64,000 nt of DNA from JALZUV01 sp963837025. GTDB taxonomy: Bacteria > Pseudomonadota > Alphaproteobacteria > Rickettsiales > JALZUV01. The stretch spans positions 434,001-498,000 of the forward strand of contig CAWILT010000001.1 in the NCBI GenBank assembly GCA_963837025.1, given 5' to 3'. A program made the position numbers and the translations under genes. Shown here one piece after another: positions 1 to 7,961 of the stretch (its first letter is position 1; every line of letters begins with the position of its first letter). The notes below the pieces were generated by a model, which did no database searches, was not told the DNA's origin, and saw only the letters and a program-made list of their open reading frames with translations.

Positions 1-2385
1 TCACCCGATAAAATTGAGAATTATCGGCAGATATTTCAACATTATAATGTAAATTTTTTCACACTAGATGAACTAGGCATCCCCCCAACAAAAACCCCTG
101 AAGATAACAGTAATTATAGCGATCATGTGCAAGAAAAAGGGCATGAGCTAGTGCATATTTTAGCCGGTCAATCTTCGAATTCTTCTTCAACAACTGTATT
201 ACAAGATATCAAGCATGCATTGCAAGAACGTGGTATTGATGAATCGCGCATAGTTGGCATGGTTGAGGATTCAGGACTGAGCATCGTTGCCCAAACCCAA
301 GCTGAAAAGCAAGCGGTGCAATATATGAAAGATGAACTGCGCCGCCGCATTATTCTCAGTGATGATCCTAAAAAGGGCAATTACGAGCGTCTTTTCCGTG
401 GTTTTGATAATAATGTTACGGGGTTTCCCGGCCCCGATCTTAAACTCATTGTCGAAGCACTCAGCGGCGGTATTTTTGAACTTGTCAAAATTATTCACCT
501 AGGCCAAGAAAAAGCAGGGCTTGATTATTTGCGCTATCAAAATGAAACGAGTGTAGCGCTCGTTGATACTAAAAAATCAGCCGTATCCTCTACTTATTCT
601 ACTGAAGCGGAAGGTCAATTTACGACCCCTTCTCAATGGAACAATACGTTAGCTGAGCAACGAAAAAACCCTGGCATGTCGGTTACCTATGACAATATGT
701 TTTTGCCACGAACTAAAGATGGAGCATTAGTTAGCGATGTTAAAAACAATTTTAAAACTCGCGCCCAGATGATTAAAGATCAAACTTTATTTCAACCTGA
801 TAGTCCCATTAATGATTATCGTACGCAAAATATTCAGAATATCGGTTTTCCAGTTGGAACGCAGAATAAATTTCTTAATCCAATCCCCATGCAAGTGGGT
901 TATTTACATGGCGATTTATTTCACGGCAAAACGCCTAAAAAGAACCCCAAATTAATTCCCAAGGTAAATAATACAGGCCTTGTACGCTTACCCACAATTG
1001 ATGAAATGCTGTTAAATCCTAATTTAGAAGCACTCGCTTCTGTAAATTGTGCAATCTTGCGCCCAAGCACGGTTAATCATAAAAAAATTAATCGTTTAAC
1101 CAAAGATAAAGCCTATCAACTTCAACAAGCGACAAAGTTTGATGGCGTTAATGATCTAACAAATGAATATAGTGTTGCTGCGGAAACTCTCCAATCAGAA
1201 ATTTTTGAAGAACAGCGCCTGCCGCTTGAAAATAACGTACAAATTTTATTATTAGCTGCTGTCTCCAAACTCATTCATCCAAGAAGTAAAAATACGGGAA
1301 TTATCGTTGATAATCGCGATGGACATTTTGATGCTGCTTTAAAACTATTTGATGAAACCTATTGGAACGGCTTGGCGCAAGGCACTAGCCCTATTCAAAT
1401 AGCGGAAACGAATAAACAGCTTTTTGCCCTCCAACAAGAAGCAGCCGAGCGCTTTAAGTTTGCTCTTAATGATAGCTCACTAAATATGGCTTATAATCCA
1501 GAGCCTGAACTAAAAAATGATAAGATATTAAATTTTGAGCTTCCACAAGATAGGTTTTCAGTTTTCGTTGGGGGCGGTGCATTTAACAATTCACCCAGCT
1601 ACACACGACAAACCGGTAATATTTCACAATATATCGCTAGCAATGATTGGACATTAGTCACCGGCGGCGGCCAACTCGAAGGCCCGATGGGCGCGGCACA
1701 TGCTGGATTTTTAGAATATTATCTGTCACGTGATAAATTAGAAAAAATTCTAAAAGATGATTGTTTATCGGATTCTGAAAAAGACACATTGCAATCCTAT
1801 ATCATAACCCGCGAAGCACCAATTTTAGAAGATGATACGGTGCCTTTTAAAGCGGTAAATGTTGAAAAGATGCTCAAAGAAAATGAAGAGCTACTATATA
1901 AAATTGCCGATAATGATGCCTATGTGCCAAAAGACAGGTTTTTCGCCTTCAGCATGGAATATCTTATCAAGCAAGAAGGTGCTGGTAAACCACCTGCTGG
2001 CACGCGCGAAGATGAAAACTATTTCGAATCAGGCAACATTATTCGCCGCATGCATGCCATGCTAAAAGCCAAGACGCATGTTTATGCTCCAGGTGCTCAC
2101 GGCACTGCACAAGAATTAATCCAATCACTCATTCAAAATCGCGCAGAAAAAGACATCAATAAACGCAAAGATATTATCATCTATAATAAAATTGATGAAA
2201 CAACGAATCGTGGAGTGTTTGATCATGTTATTGATCAACTAAACCTCAACGATCCCGCCGTGCGCCATAACCGCAAAGTAACCATCGTAACCCGTTACGA
2301 AGATCTACAATCAGCCATCGAAAATAGTCAAAAACAATGGGAAGAAAAACACTCCCTGCCTATGCCGGGAGTGTTGTCGCGGTGA
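1..2385 (+). CDS. RdgB/ITPase-like plus LOG-like fusion protein (5' end cut by window)
   Basis: The frame is open from base 1, so the true start lies outside; the first start inside is GTG at 127, used here as residue 1. The N-terminal part resembles HAM1/RdgB/ITPase NTP pyrophosphatases. Upstream of the GTG the frame reads like the family's opening helix. An EDSG motif follows (47-50), then FPGP (100-103) and a basic KNNFKTR stretch (206-212), where the family usually has SHR. The C-terminal part (about 479-730) resembles LOG/PpnN nucleotide phosphoribohydrolases: GGGQLEGPMGA begins at residue 513 and PGAHGTAQE spans 655-663, matching PGGxGTxxE. Residues about 225-470 are unassigned. By family knowledge the two parts would convert NTP to NMP plus PPi and NMP to base plus ribose 5-phosphate. 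The joint activity is inference, and the altered SHR motif may mean the first half is impaired or has another substrate. Confidence 0.6.
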   Translation, partial: SPDKIENYRQIFQHYNVNFFTLDELGIPPTKTPEDNSNYSDHVQEKGHELVHILAGQSSNSSSTTVLQDIKHALQERGIDESRIVGMVEDSGLSIVAQTQAEKQAVQYMKDELRRRIILSDDPKKGNYERLFRGFDNNVTGFPGPDLKLIVEALSGGIFELVKIIHLGQEKAGLDYLRYQNETSVALVDTKKSAVSSTYSTEAEGQFTTPSQWNNTLAEQRKNPGMSVTYDNMFLPRTKDGALVSDVKNNFKTRAQMIKDQTLFQPDSPINDYRTQNIQNIGFPVGTQNKFLNPIPMQVGYLHGDLFHGKTPKKNPKLIPKVNNTGLVRLPTIDEMLLNPNLEALASVNCAILRPSTVNHKKINRLTKDKAYQLQQATKFDGVNDLTNEYSVAAETLQSEIFEEQRLPLENNVQILLLAAVSKLIHPRSKNTGIIVDNRDGHFDAALKLFDETYWNGLAQGTSPIQIAETNKQLFALQQEAAERFKFALNDSSLNMAYNPEPELKNDKILNFELPQDRFSVFVGGGAFNNSPSYTRQTGNISQYIASNDWTLVTGGGQLEGPMGAAHAGFLEYYLSRDKLEKILKDDCLSDSEKDTLQSYIITREAPILEDDTVPFKAVNVEKMLKENEELLYKIADNDAYVPKDRFFAFSMEYLIKQEGAGKPPAGTREDENYFESGNIIRRMHAMLKAKTHVYAPGAHGTAQELIQSLIQNRAEKDINKRKDIIIYNKIDETTNRGVFDHVIDQLNLNDPAVRHNRKVTIVTRYEDLQSAIENSQKQWEEKHSLPMPGVLSR
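2338..2376 (-). terminator. Rho-independent terminator for the leftward small-gene cluster
   Basis: A perfect 9-bp inverted repeat (AACACTCCC/GGGAGTGTT, 2348-2375) is followed on the minus strand by a run of T residues with one C. It sits just downstream of the last leftward gene, which stops at 2395, so it should end that transcript. It lies inside the last codons of the rightward fusion gene. The side of the T-run sets the direction. Confidence 0.6.
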
Positions 2386-2394
2386 ACATAGAAG

Positions 2395-2700
2395 CTACAA
2401 TTGTTTAGTAATACTGCGCTTAATAGGTATTGCCTGCTCGGAAACTTCGGGCAATTGATTTAAATCGGTAAAATTAAATTGCTCAAAATTTAGCTGATTT
2501 TTATCAATAACTTCTGAAAGTGAAAGGGATTGGTTAGGCTGATCATTAATGAAATTTTTGTTATAGGTTTGCTCTAATAATTCATTTAAATGATGCGTGT
2601 TCAACTCAGGAGCATCCGTTTCAGCTTGCTGATCTAAAATGCCACACACTATTTTAAACGCAACCGCATGATCGCGCACAAAATTCATAATTGAAATCAT
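2395..2700 (-). CDS. Small hypothetical protein, 101 aa
   Basis: I do not recognise this protein. It is soluble, with no signal peptide or membrane segment. The first half contains a histidine- and leucine-rich stretch; the second half is rich in Asn, Gln, Ser and Leu and ends in a short basic tail. It is the last gene of a leftward cluster of three (3575, 2972 and 2700 starts) and is followed by a hairpin terminator. An internal ATG four codons into the frame could be the real start. Its base composition is A+T-rich, like the neighbouring accessory genes. It could be an orphan gene of a transferred segment; no function is proposed. Confidence 0.5.
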   Translation of the reverse strand: MISIMNFVRDHAVAFKIVCGILDQQAETDAPELNTHHLNELLEQTYNKNFINDQPNQSLSLSEVIDKNQLNFEQFNFTDLNQLPEVSEQAIPIKRSITKQL

Positions 2701-2724
2701 AATAAAGTCTCTTTTTAAATATTT

Positions 2725-2972
2725 TTAATGCATATATGCGCTTGCTAATTCCTGCAAAACTGTTTCTGGCGGCTTAGCTCCCCAACCCGATTTTAATAGT
2801 TTTGCATGCGCATTTACCGCGATAGCGTCGTCATTAATTGCCTGAGAAAATAAAGCCATATTATCTTTATTTACCAACACACAATGCCACGCATCCAACC
2901 ATTTGCTTTGCCAGTAACAACCTGAATATACTTCCCGTTACCTGAGAGTATTTTATTCATTGCAGATGCCAT
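2725..2972 (-). pseudogene. Frameshifted small hypothetical gene
   Basis: An ATG at 2972, three bases after the stop of the upstream gene, opens a frame that ends after 33 codons. A second frame, shifted by one base and open from just after the GGTAACGGGAAG stretch near 2940, continues for about 68 codons and ends with TAA at 2725. Its residues (YWQSKWLDAWHC and onward to SAYMH) look like real protein. The total length of 248 bases is one base short of a whole number of codons, so a single-base loss (or a sequencing error) would join the two frames into a protein of about 82 residues. I do not recognise the product. Confidence 0.45.
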
Positions 2973-2975
2973 AGT

Positions 2976-3575
2976 CTAAACTCCCCGTCCATTTGATTGA
3001 GATGGAGAATTAACAGCCACTTGCTGGTCTAGCGGAGATGTAGTTTTACCTGTTAATTCAACGGGAGGGATACTATTAGTTTTTGCAGAAACCACTGCTG
3101 CACGAATATCATCAGCTTTATCAAATAAAACGCCTATCACTTTGCTGGTGTCGTTTATTGCGCGATATGAAGCTTCTTCGAAAGTTTTAACGCCATACTC
3201 TGTTGGATTGTTTTTATACCTTCCGTCTCCCCCAAATGTGAATGCGTTATTCCTACCACCAGTATAAAATTCCACATCTTTAACCTCACCAATAATTTCA
3301 CGCACTTCTTTTTCAGCTACCCTAACCTGATCTTCAGTAAGGCCATCAGTTTTTACTTTAACTCGTATAGTCGTATAATTATGACCGTGAAGCGCCGGTC
3401 TGTTGAGAATTACATTTGCTTCTAAAAAGCCTTTAAATAGATAATTAATTTTATTTGCCATTACTTCCTGATGAAGTTTTAACGTTGTGTCATTCGCAAT
3501 AAATTGGCCGACTTTATCAACAGTAGTATCAACTGTACGTTTTATTGAATTAAGGGCATCTGGCATTATTGGCAT
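2976..3575 (-). CDS. Hypothetical protein, 199 aa
   Basis: I do not recognise this protein. It is soluble and mixed alpha/beta in character, with a glycine- and aromatic-rich patch around residues 104-118 (YTGGRNNAFTFGG) and a proline-, serine- and threonine-rich tail that looks disordered. There is no signal peptide or membrane segment. The start is supported by an AAAGGA ribosome site eight bases before the ATG. It is the first gene of a leftward cluster with the frameshifted gene (three bases apart) and the 101-aa gene, lying just downstream of tRNA-Glu. The position beside a tRNA 3' end and the unfamiliar content suggest accessory DNA, but no mobility gene is visible. Confidence 0.55.
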   Translation of the reverse strand: MPIMPDALNSIKRTVDTTVDKVGQFIANDTTLKLHQEVMANKINYLFKGFLEANVILNRPALHGHNYTTIRVKVKTDGLTEDQVRVAEKEVREIIGEVKDVEFYTGGRNNAFTFGGDGRYKNNPTEYGVKTFEEASYRAINDTSKVIGVLFDKADDIRAAVVSAKTNSIPPVELTGKTTSPLDQQVAVNSPSQSNGRGV

Positions 3576-3690
3576 TTTGAAATCCTTTATTAGTTATGTA
3601 ATTTCAAAATACTCCCAATATATTAAAAATTGGTTACAACTAGCCACCAAAACTAACCGTAACAATTATTTAACAATATGGTATGAAAAA

Positions 3691-3765
3691 TGGTGATCCC
3701 TACGGGATTCGAACCCGTGTTGCCGCCGTGAAAGGGCGAAGTCCTAACCGCTAGACGAAGGGACC
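3691..3765 (-). tRNA. tRNA-Glu (anticodon TTC)
   Basis: A full cloverleaf can be folded on the minus strand. The acceptor stem GGTCCCT pairs with AGGGATC, allowing one G-U. The anticodon stem CGCC/GGCG encloses the loop CTTTCAC with anticodon TTC. The T-arm has GTTCGAATC and the CCA end is encoded. A good promoter lies just upstream (3786-3814). Confidence 0.95.
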
Positions 3766-3785
3766 ACTGCTATAAAAGCAACGCC

Positions 3786-3814
3786 GTTACACCATTTATT
3801 TCATTACCTGTCAA
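3786..3814 (-). promoter_or_regulatory. Sigma-70-type promoter for tRNA-Glu
   Basis: On the minus strand a perfect TTGACA is separated by 17 bases from TGTAAC (4 of 6 matches to TATAAT). The -10 box ends about 20 bases before the first base of the tRNA. Confidence 0.55.
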
Positions 3815-3878
3815 GCCTGTGATGTAATTCTCTGCAACAATGGTTTAATTACTGTGTGATATCTGCTATATAGCGCCC

Positions 3879-4934
3879 ATGCGAACCTCATATTCATCTT
3901 CACATAACTATGCTGCGCTTGATTTAGGCACTAATAATTGTCGTTTGCTCATCGCATCGCAACGTGAAAATACAGCCAATGAATTTGCACTTAACGTGGT
4001 GGATAGCTATTCACGCATCGTACGCTTAGGCGAAGGCATCAGTGAAACAGGCCGCTTCACCGATGAGGCGATGAATCGCACGATTGAAGCATTGAGCCAA
4101 TGTCAAAAGAAATTAGAAAAACATCAAATTAAAGCGGCGCGCTTTATCGCAACTGAAGCGTGCCGGCAAGCCGCTAACACCCCTCAATTTCTGTTGCGCG
4201 TCAAACGCGAAACCGGCTTAGATATTGAGGTTATTTCCGCGGCAGATGAAGCTAATTTGGCTTTCCGCGGATGCGTTTCGCTGGTAAAGGCTACCCCACC
4301 ACGCGCACTCATGCTTGATATTGGCGGCGGCAGCACCGAATTTATGTGGGTTGAAGTAGATAATAACAAAAAACATGCCCCTCATTTGCCAGTCGTATCA
4401 CACAAAGTGCTGGATTGGTTCTCTATGCCCCATGGCGTAATGAATCTATCGGAAAAATTCGGCGGCGCACAATTTACCGAAGTCTATTTTGAAGAGATGG
4501 TCGATTATCTGGTTCAACAACTTCTTAAGTTCCGTCGTTGTGAAGAAATTGCAGAGGCAGTAAGCCGAAATGATGTGCAGTTATTTTCAACATCGGGCAC
4601 CGTTACTACCCTTGCCGCCATTTATCTCGGTCTGCCCCGTTATGAGCGCTCTAAAATTGACGGCATCACGCTTGAGGTTAAACAGCTGCATATTGCAACA
4701 CAATCAATTTTGGATATGCGCGCATCAGAGCGGTTTCATCATCCTTGCATTGGGTCTGATAGATCCGATTACATTATTTCAGGCTGTGCAATCTTTGAAG
4801 CTTTATGCCGCATCTGTCCCGTAAAAGAAATTACAATAGCCGATCGGGGCGTGCGTGAAGGTATTATCTTCAGTTTGATTGTTGATGAATTTGAACGCAG
4901 TGCACAAGCTGCTAACGATGCGAGCCAAGCATGA
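3879..4934 (+). CDS. ppx: Ppx/GppA family exopolyphosphatase/phosphatase
   Basis: This is a 351-residue member of the Ppx/GppA phosphatase family, which hydrolyses polyphosphate or pppGpp in the cytoplasm. The actin-like fold is marked by the phosphate-1 motif LDLGTNNCRL near the N-terminus and by the phosphate-2 motif MLDIGGGSTEF around residue 148. TSGTVTT (about 240) follows in the second subdomain. At this length it is the short form without the C-terminal HD-like domain of E. coli Ppx. Its stop overlaps the start of rlmE in an ATGA, so the two are probably co-translated. The family assignment is firm; choosing between Ppx and GppA is not possible from sequence alone. Confidence 0.85.
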   Translation: MRTSYSSSHNYAALDLGTNNCRLLIASQRENTANEFALNVVDSYSRIVRLGEGISETGRFTDEAMNRTIEALSQCQKKLEKHQIKAARFIATEACRQAANTPQFLLRVKRETGLDIEVISAADEANLAFRGCVSLVKATPPRALMLDIGGGSTEFMWVEVDNNKKHAPHLPVVSHKVLDWFSMPHGVMNLSEKFGGAQFTEVYFEEMVDYLVQQLLKFRRCEEIAEAVSRNDVQLFSTSGTVTTLAAIYLGLPRYERSKIDGITLEVKQLHIATQSILDMRASERFHHPCIGSDRSDYIISGCAIFEALCRICPVKEITIADRGVREGIIFSLIVDEFERSAQAANDASQA

Positions 4935-5626
4935 GTGTTACGGGCAAATCAAGTGGCGGTGGGGGGCGTAAAAATCCACGCTTGCATCAAAAGGTAAAAA
5001 CCGCGCGCGGGCGTAAAACTTCATCCACCAAATGGCTACAACGCCAATTAAACGATCCTTATGTGCAAAAAGCACGTGCAGCGGGTTATCGTTCACGAGC
5101 AGCATTCAAAATTTCAGAACTGGATGATAAGTTTAAATTCTTCAAACCGAATATGGCGGTGGTTGATTTAGGCGCTGCGCCAGGCGGCTGGTCACAAATT
5201 GCCGTCGAGCGCTGCACGGGCAATTCAACGGTGGTTGCAATTGATTTACTACAAATTGATGCAATTGCTGGAGTTGAGCTATTAGAGATGGACTTCATGG
5301 ACCCTGAGGCACCTGAAAAACTATGTTCTTTTCTACCTCAAGGTAAAGCAGATCTCGTTATTTCCGATATGGCACCTAATACCAGCGGCAACCCATCATT
5401 AGACCATTTGCGTATTATGGGACTAGTGGAAGCTGCTGCACATTTTGCTTGTGAAATATTAAAGCCAAACGGTAGTTTCATTTGCAAAACGTGGCAGGGT
5501 GGCGCCGAACGCGAAACACTAACCACGTTACAAAAAAGTTTTACCAAAGTGCGTCATGCAAAACCTGCCGCAAGCCGTAAAGGTTCAGCGGAAACATTTC
5601 TTATCGCAACAGGTTTTAAGGGCTAA
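4931..5626 (+). CDS. rlmE: 23S rRNA (uridine-2'-O-)-methyltransferase RlmE (FtsJ/RrmJ)
   Basis: RlmE methylates the 2'-O of U2552 (E. coli numbering) in the A-loop of 23S rRNA, using SAM. The 231-residue protein has the RlmE features: a basic N-terminal extension, the RAGYRSRAAFK segment with the first catalytic Lys, the SAM site VDLGAAPGGWSQ, and VISDMAPNTSG with the catalytic Asp. The Lys of CKTWQGG and a final Glu near FLIATGF complete a K-D-K-E set. It overlaps ppx/gppA by four bases (ATGA). Its stop codon directly abuts the stop of the convergent small gene, with no bases between. Confidence 0.93.
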   Translation: MSVTGKSSGGGGRKNPRLHQKVKTARGRKTSSTKWLQRQLNDPYVQKARAAGYRSRAAFKISELDDKFKFFKPNMAVVDLGAAPGGWSQIAVERCTGNSTVVAIDLLQIDAIAGVELLEMDFMDPEAPEKLCSFLPQGKADLVISDMAPNTSGNPSLDHLRIMGLVEAAAHFACEILKPNGSFICKTWQGGAERETLTTLQKSFTKVRHAKPAASRKGSAETFLIATGFKG

Positions 5627-5893
5627 TTATTTTGTGCGTCGGGTGGCAAATTCCACCATGGTGCGCCAAACATGTCCTACATGTTCCTCAGGTCGCATAC
5701 GACCGGTCGTCATATTCTCAGCCGCAAACTCACACATTTCGCTATCAGCTTCTTTGGGCAATATAACAAAACCTTTGCTTTGTAACGCTGCCATCACATC
5801 GCTGGCTTGTTTACCATAATCTTCAAAGAAGTAAGACTTGTCTGATTTTTTAATCGCACGGGCAATTAATTTATGAAGTTCTTTTTTTAACAT
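5627..5893 (-). CDS. Small conserved-looking hypothetical protein, 88 aa
   Basis: The start is placed at ATG 5893 (MLKKELHKL); an ATG at 5929 in the same frame would add 12 residues and deepen the overlap with murJ. The protein is small, soluble and charged, with no signal peptide. It opens with a basic amphipathic helix and contains an acidic and aromatic patch (YFFEDYGKQ) and a segment HVGHVWRTMVEF. I do not recognise the family. It overlaps the 3' end of murJ by about 23 bases, so it is probably translated from the murJ-carbonic anhydrase-argC transcript. Confidence 0.55.
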   Translation of the reverse strand: MLKKELHKLIARAIKKSDKSYFFEDYGKQASDVMAALQSKGFVILPKEADSEMCEFAAENMTTGRMRPEEHVGHVWRTMVEFATRRTK

Positions 5894-7409
5894 GCGTTGA
5901 AAAATACCGATTTTTATAAACCAACACAAGGGTGATTATCCCATAAATAGCCATGCCTGAAATAACTAAAATGCTAACACTCATAATTTTATTAAATAAG
6001 CTCGATGCAAAATCTAATATTGGCACGAGCTCTAACAATGCGAATCCCATCACCGCTGATGCAAACACAACTGCAACGATCGATTTAATCAAATCCGCAT
6101 CGGGTTGAAAATGTTTTCGTTTATATAAAACACCCGCCATCAAAACTACATTCACCCACGCCGATAATGTGGTGGCCATTGCCAACCCTACATGTGAATA
6201 ATATTGCATCAATATCAAATTTCCCACCACATTAATAATCACACATAAAATAGCAATTTTTACAGGGGTAATCGTATCCTCTCGCGCATAAAAGCCAGGC
6301 GCAAAAACTTTAACCATAATAAATGCCGGCAAACCAAACGAATAGGCGATGAGTGCTGGAACCACAGCATTGGTATCTTCAACTGTAAATGCTCCATATT
6401 GAAAGATGGAGGCAATTAACACATCGGGGATTGCTGCCAACGCTACTGCGGCAGGGAAGGATAAAATAAAAGCGATGAAAATAGCGTTGTTTAATTTTCT
6501 CACCGCAGTCACATCATCTTTAGCGCGTATCGCTTTGGAAAGCATAGGTAATAATGCAGTACCAACCGCTACTCCAATTACCCCAATCGGCAGCTCGTTT
6601 AATCTATCAGCATAATATAGCCACGAAACTGCATTGGGAATGAGTGATGCAAGCGTCACATCAACCAACAAATTAATTTGCGCCACCCCTGCCCCTAATG
6701 CTACAGGCGCAGCAAGTTTAAGCATTTTTTTCACAGGCTTAGTCAGCCTTGGGCGTGCGAGCTTGAAGTTAATTCCCTCGCGTTTACACGCATATACCAG
6801 CCATACAAATTGTACGATGCCCGCAGCCATTACACCAACTGAAACTGCATGAGCAGATGTTTGCATATAGGGAGTGAGAAATAATAATGCTGCAATTAGG
6901 GTTATATTTAACAAAATAGGAGCCGCAGCCACCGCGGCAAAGCGATTGATACTGTTTAAAACACCCGAAAGCAACGTTACCAGCGAAATGAAAAAGATAT
7001 AGGGAAAGCAAATGCGGGTAAGCAATACCGTTAAAGCAAATTTCTCAGGATTCTCTTCAAATCCCGGCGCAAATGCCAGTATAATCCAAGGCGTAAAAAT
7101 TTCAGCAAATGCGACAACTAGCAATACAATCCAACCTAATACATTAAATATTTCGGTAGCCACTTGCAGCGCGCGCTCTTTTCCATGCTCTTCTAATGTG
7201 CCTGAGAATAAGGGTACGAAAGCAGCGTTGAACGCCCCTTCAGCAAAAAGCCGTCGCAAAAAATTCGGTAATTTAAACGCAACGAAAAACGCATCGGATA
7301 ACATGCCAGCACCCAAAAAGCGGGCAATTAACATATCACGTGCAAAACCCGCCACGCGCGACAACATCGTATAACCGCCTATTGTGGTTACTGCGCGTAC
7401 TAAAGCCAT
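5871..7409 (-). CDS. murJ: Lipid II flippase MurJ (MviN)
   Basis: MurJ is the inner-membrane flippase that moves the peptidoglycan precursor lipid II to the periplasmic side. The 512-residue protein has about 14 hydrophobic segments. It opens with the family N-terminus TMLSRVAGFARDMLIARFLG, including the conserved R-x-x-G-x-x-R-D pattern, followed by AFFVAFKLPNFLRRLFAEGAF. Length and order of segments fit the MOP/MviN family. Its ATG directly abuts the stop of the upstream carbonic anhydrase gene (7410), and it overlaps the small downstream gene. The run argC, carbonic anhydrase, murJ is likely one transcript. Confidence 0.95.
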   Translation of the reverse strand: MALVRAVTTIGGYTMLSRVAGFARDMLIARFLGAGMLSDAFFVAFKLPNFLRRLFAEGAFNAAFVPLFSGTLEEHGKERALQVATEIFNVLGWIVLLVVAFAEIFTPWIILAFAPGFEENPEKFALTVLLTRICFPYIFFISLVTLLSGVLNSINRFAAVAAAPILLNITLIAALLFLTPYMQTSAHAVSVGVMAAGIVQFVWLVYACKREGINFKLARPRLTKPVKKMLKLAAPVALGAGVAQINLLVDVTLASLIPNAVSWLYYADRLNELPIGVIGVAVGTALLPMLSKAIRAKDDVTAVRKLNNAIFIAFILSFPAAVALAAIPDVLIASIFQYGAFTVEDTNAVVPALIAYSFGLPAFIMVKVFAPGFYAREDTITPVKIAILCVIINVVGNLILMQYYSHVGLAMATTLSAWVNVVLMAGVLYKRKHFQPDADLIKSIVAVVFASAVMGFALLELVPILDFASSLFNKIMSVSILVISGMAIYGIITLVLVYKNRYFSTHVKKRTS

Positions 7410-7961
7410 TTATGTATCTAGCCCTAGCTCCGCACGGTATTCTTTGCCATGAAGCACATAATTTGCGGCTGACTGTGGGAAAAACTCCATGTCTTTCTCA
7501 CTTAATTCTTTAAATAACTTGGCGGGATTGCCCGCCCAAAGCTGCCCAGTGGGAACGATTTTATTGGGTGTAAGCAAAGCCCCAGCAGCAAGCATTCCGA
7601 AAGATTCCACCACCGATCCATCCAACATTTTCGCCCCCATACCAATAAACGCATTATCGTTAATCATGCATGCATGCAGCAACGATTGGTGCCCGATAGT
7701 AACTCCGCTACCAATAGAGGTAGGGCCATCACCTCGGGTGACATGAATGGTCGTGCCATCTTGAATGTTAGTTTGATCGCCAATGGTAATAGACTGCACA
7801 TCGCCTCGCACAACACACCCAAACCAAACCGTAGATTCAGCGCCAATCGTAACATTACCAATCACAACTGCTCCTGGCGCAATAAATGCTGTGGCATCAA
7901 TTTGAGGATATATGCCTTTGTAAGGTAATATAATGGGCGCAGGTAAATAAGATGACGTCAC
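7410..7961 (-). CDS. Gamma-class carbonic anhydrase-like protein
   Basis: This 183-residue left-handed beta-helix protein belongs to the gamma-carbonic anhydrase/YrdA/PaaY hexapeptide family. Repeats such as ATAFIAPGAVVIGNVTIGAES fill residues about 20-120. The metal-binding His pattern of the family is present: one His in GTTIHVT and two in the segment IGHQSLLHACMI. Family members bind Zn or Fe; some hydrate CO2, while others have no shown activity, so the exact role is open. It overlaps the end of argC by four bases and runs straight into murJ. Confidence 0.85.
   Translation of the reverse strand: MTSSYLPAPIILPYKGIYPQIDATAFIAPGAVVIGNVTIGAESTVWFGCVVRGDVQSITIGDQTNIQDGTTIHVTRGDGPTSIGSGVTIGHQSLLHACMINDNAFIGMGAKMLDGSVVESFGMLAAGALLTPNKIVPTGQLWAGNPAKLFKELSEKDMEFFPQSAANYVLHGKEYRAELGLDT

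Noticed and set aside
2348..2375. The inverted repeat as a terminator of the rightward fusion gene
   Set aside because: It lies before the stop codon, and the T-run is on the minus-strand side, so it fits the leftward genes.
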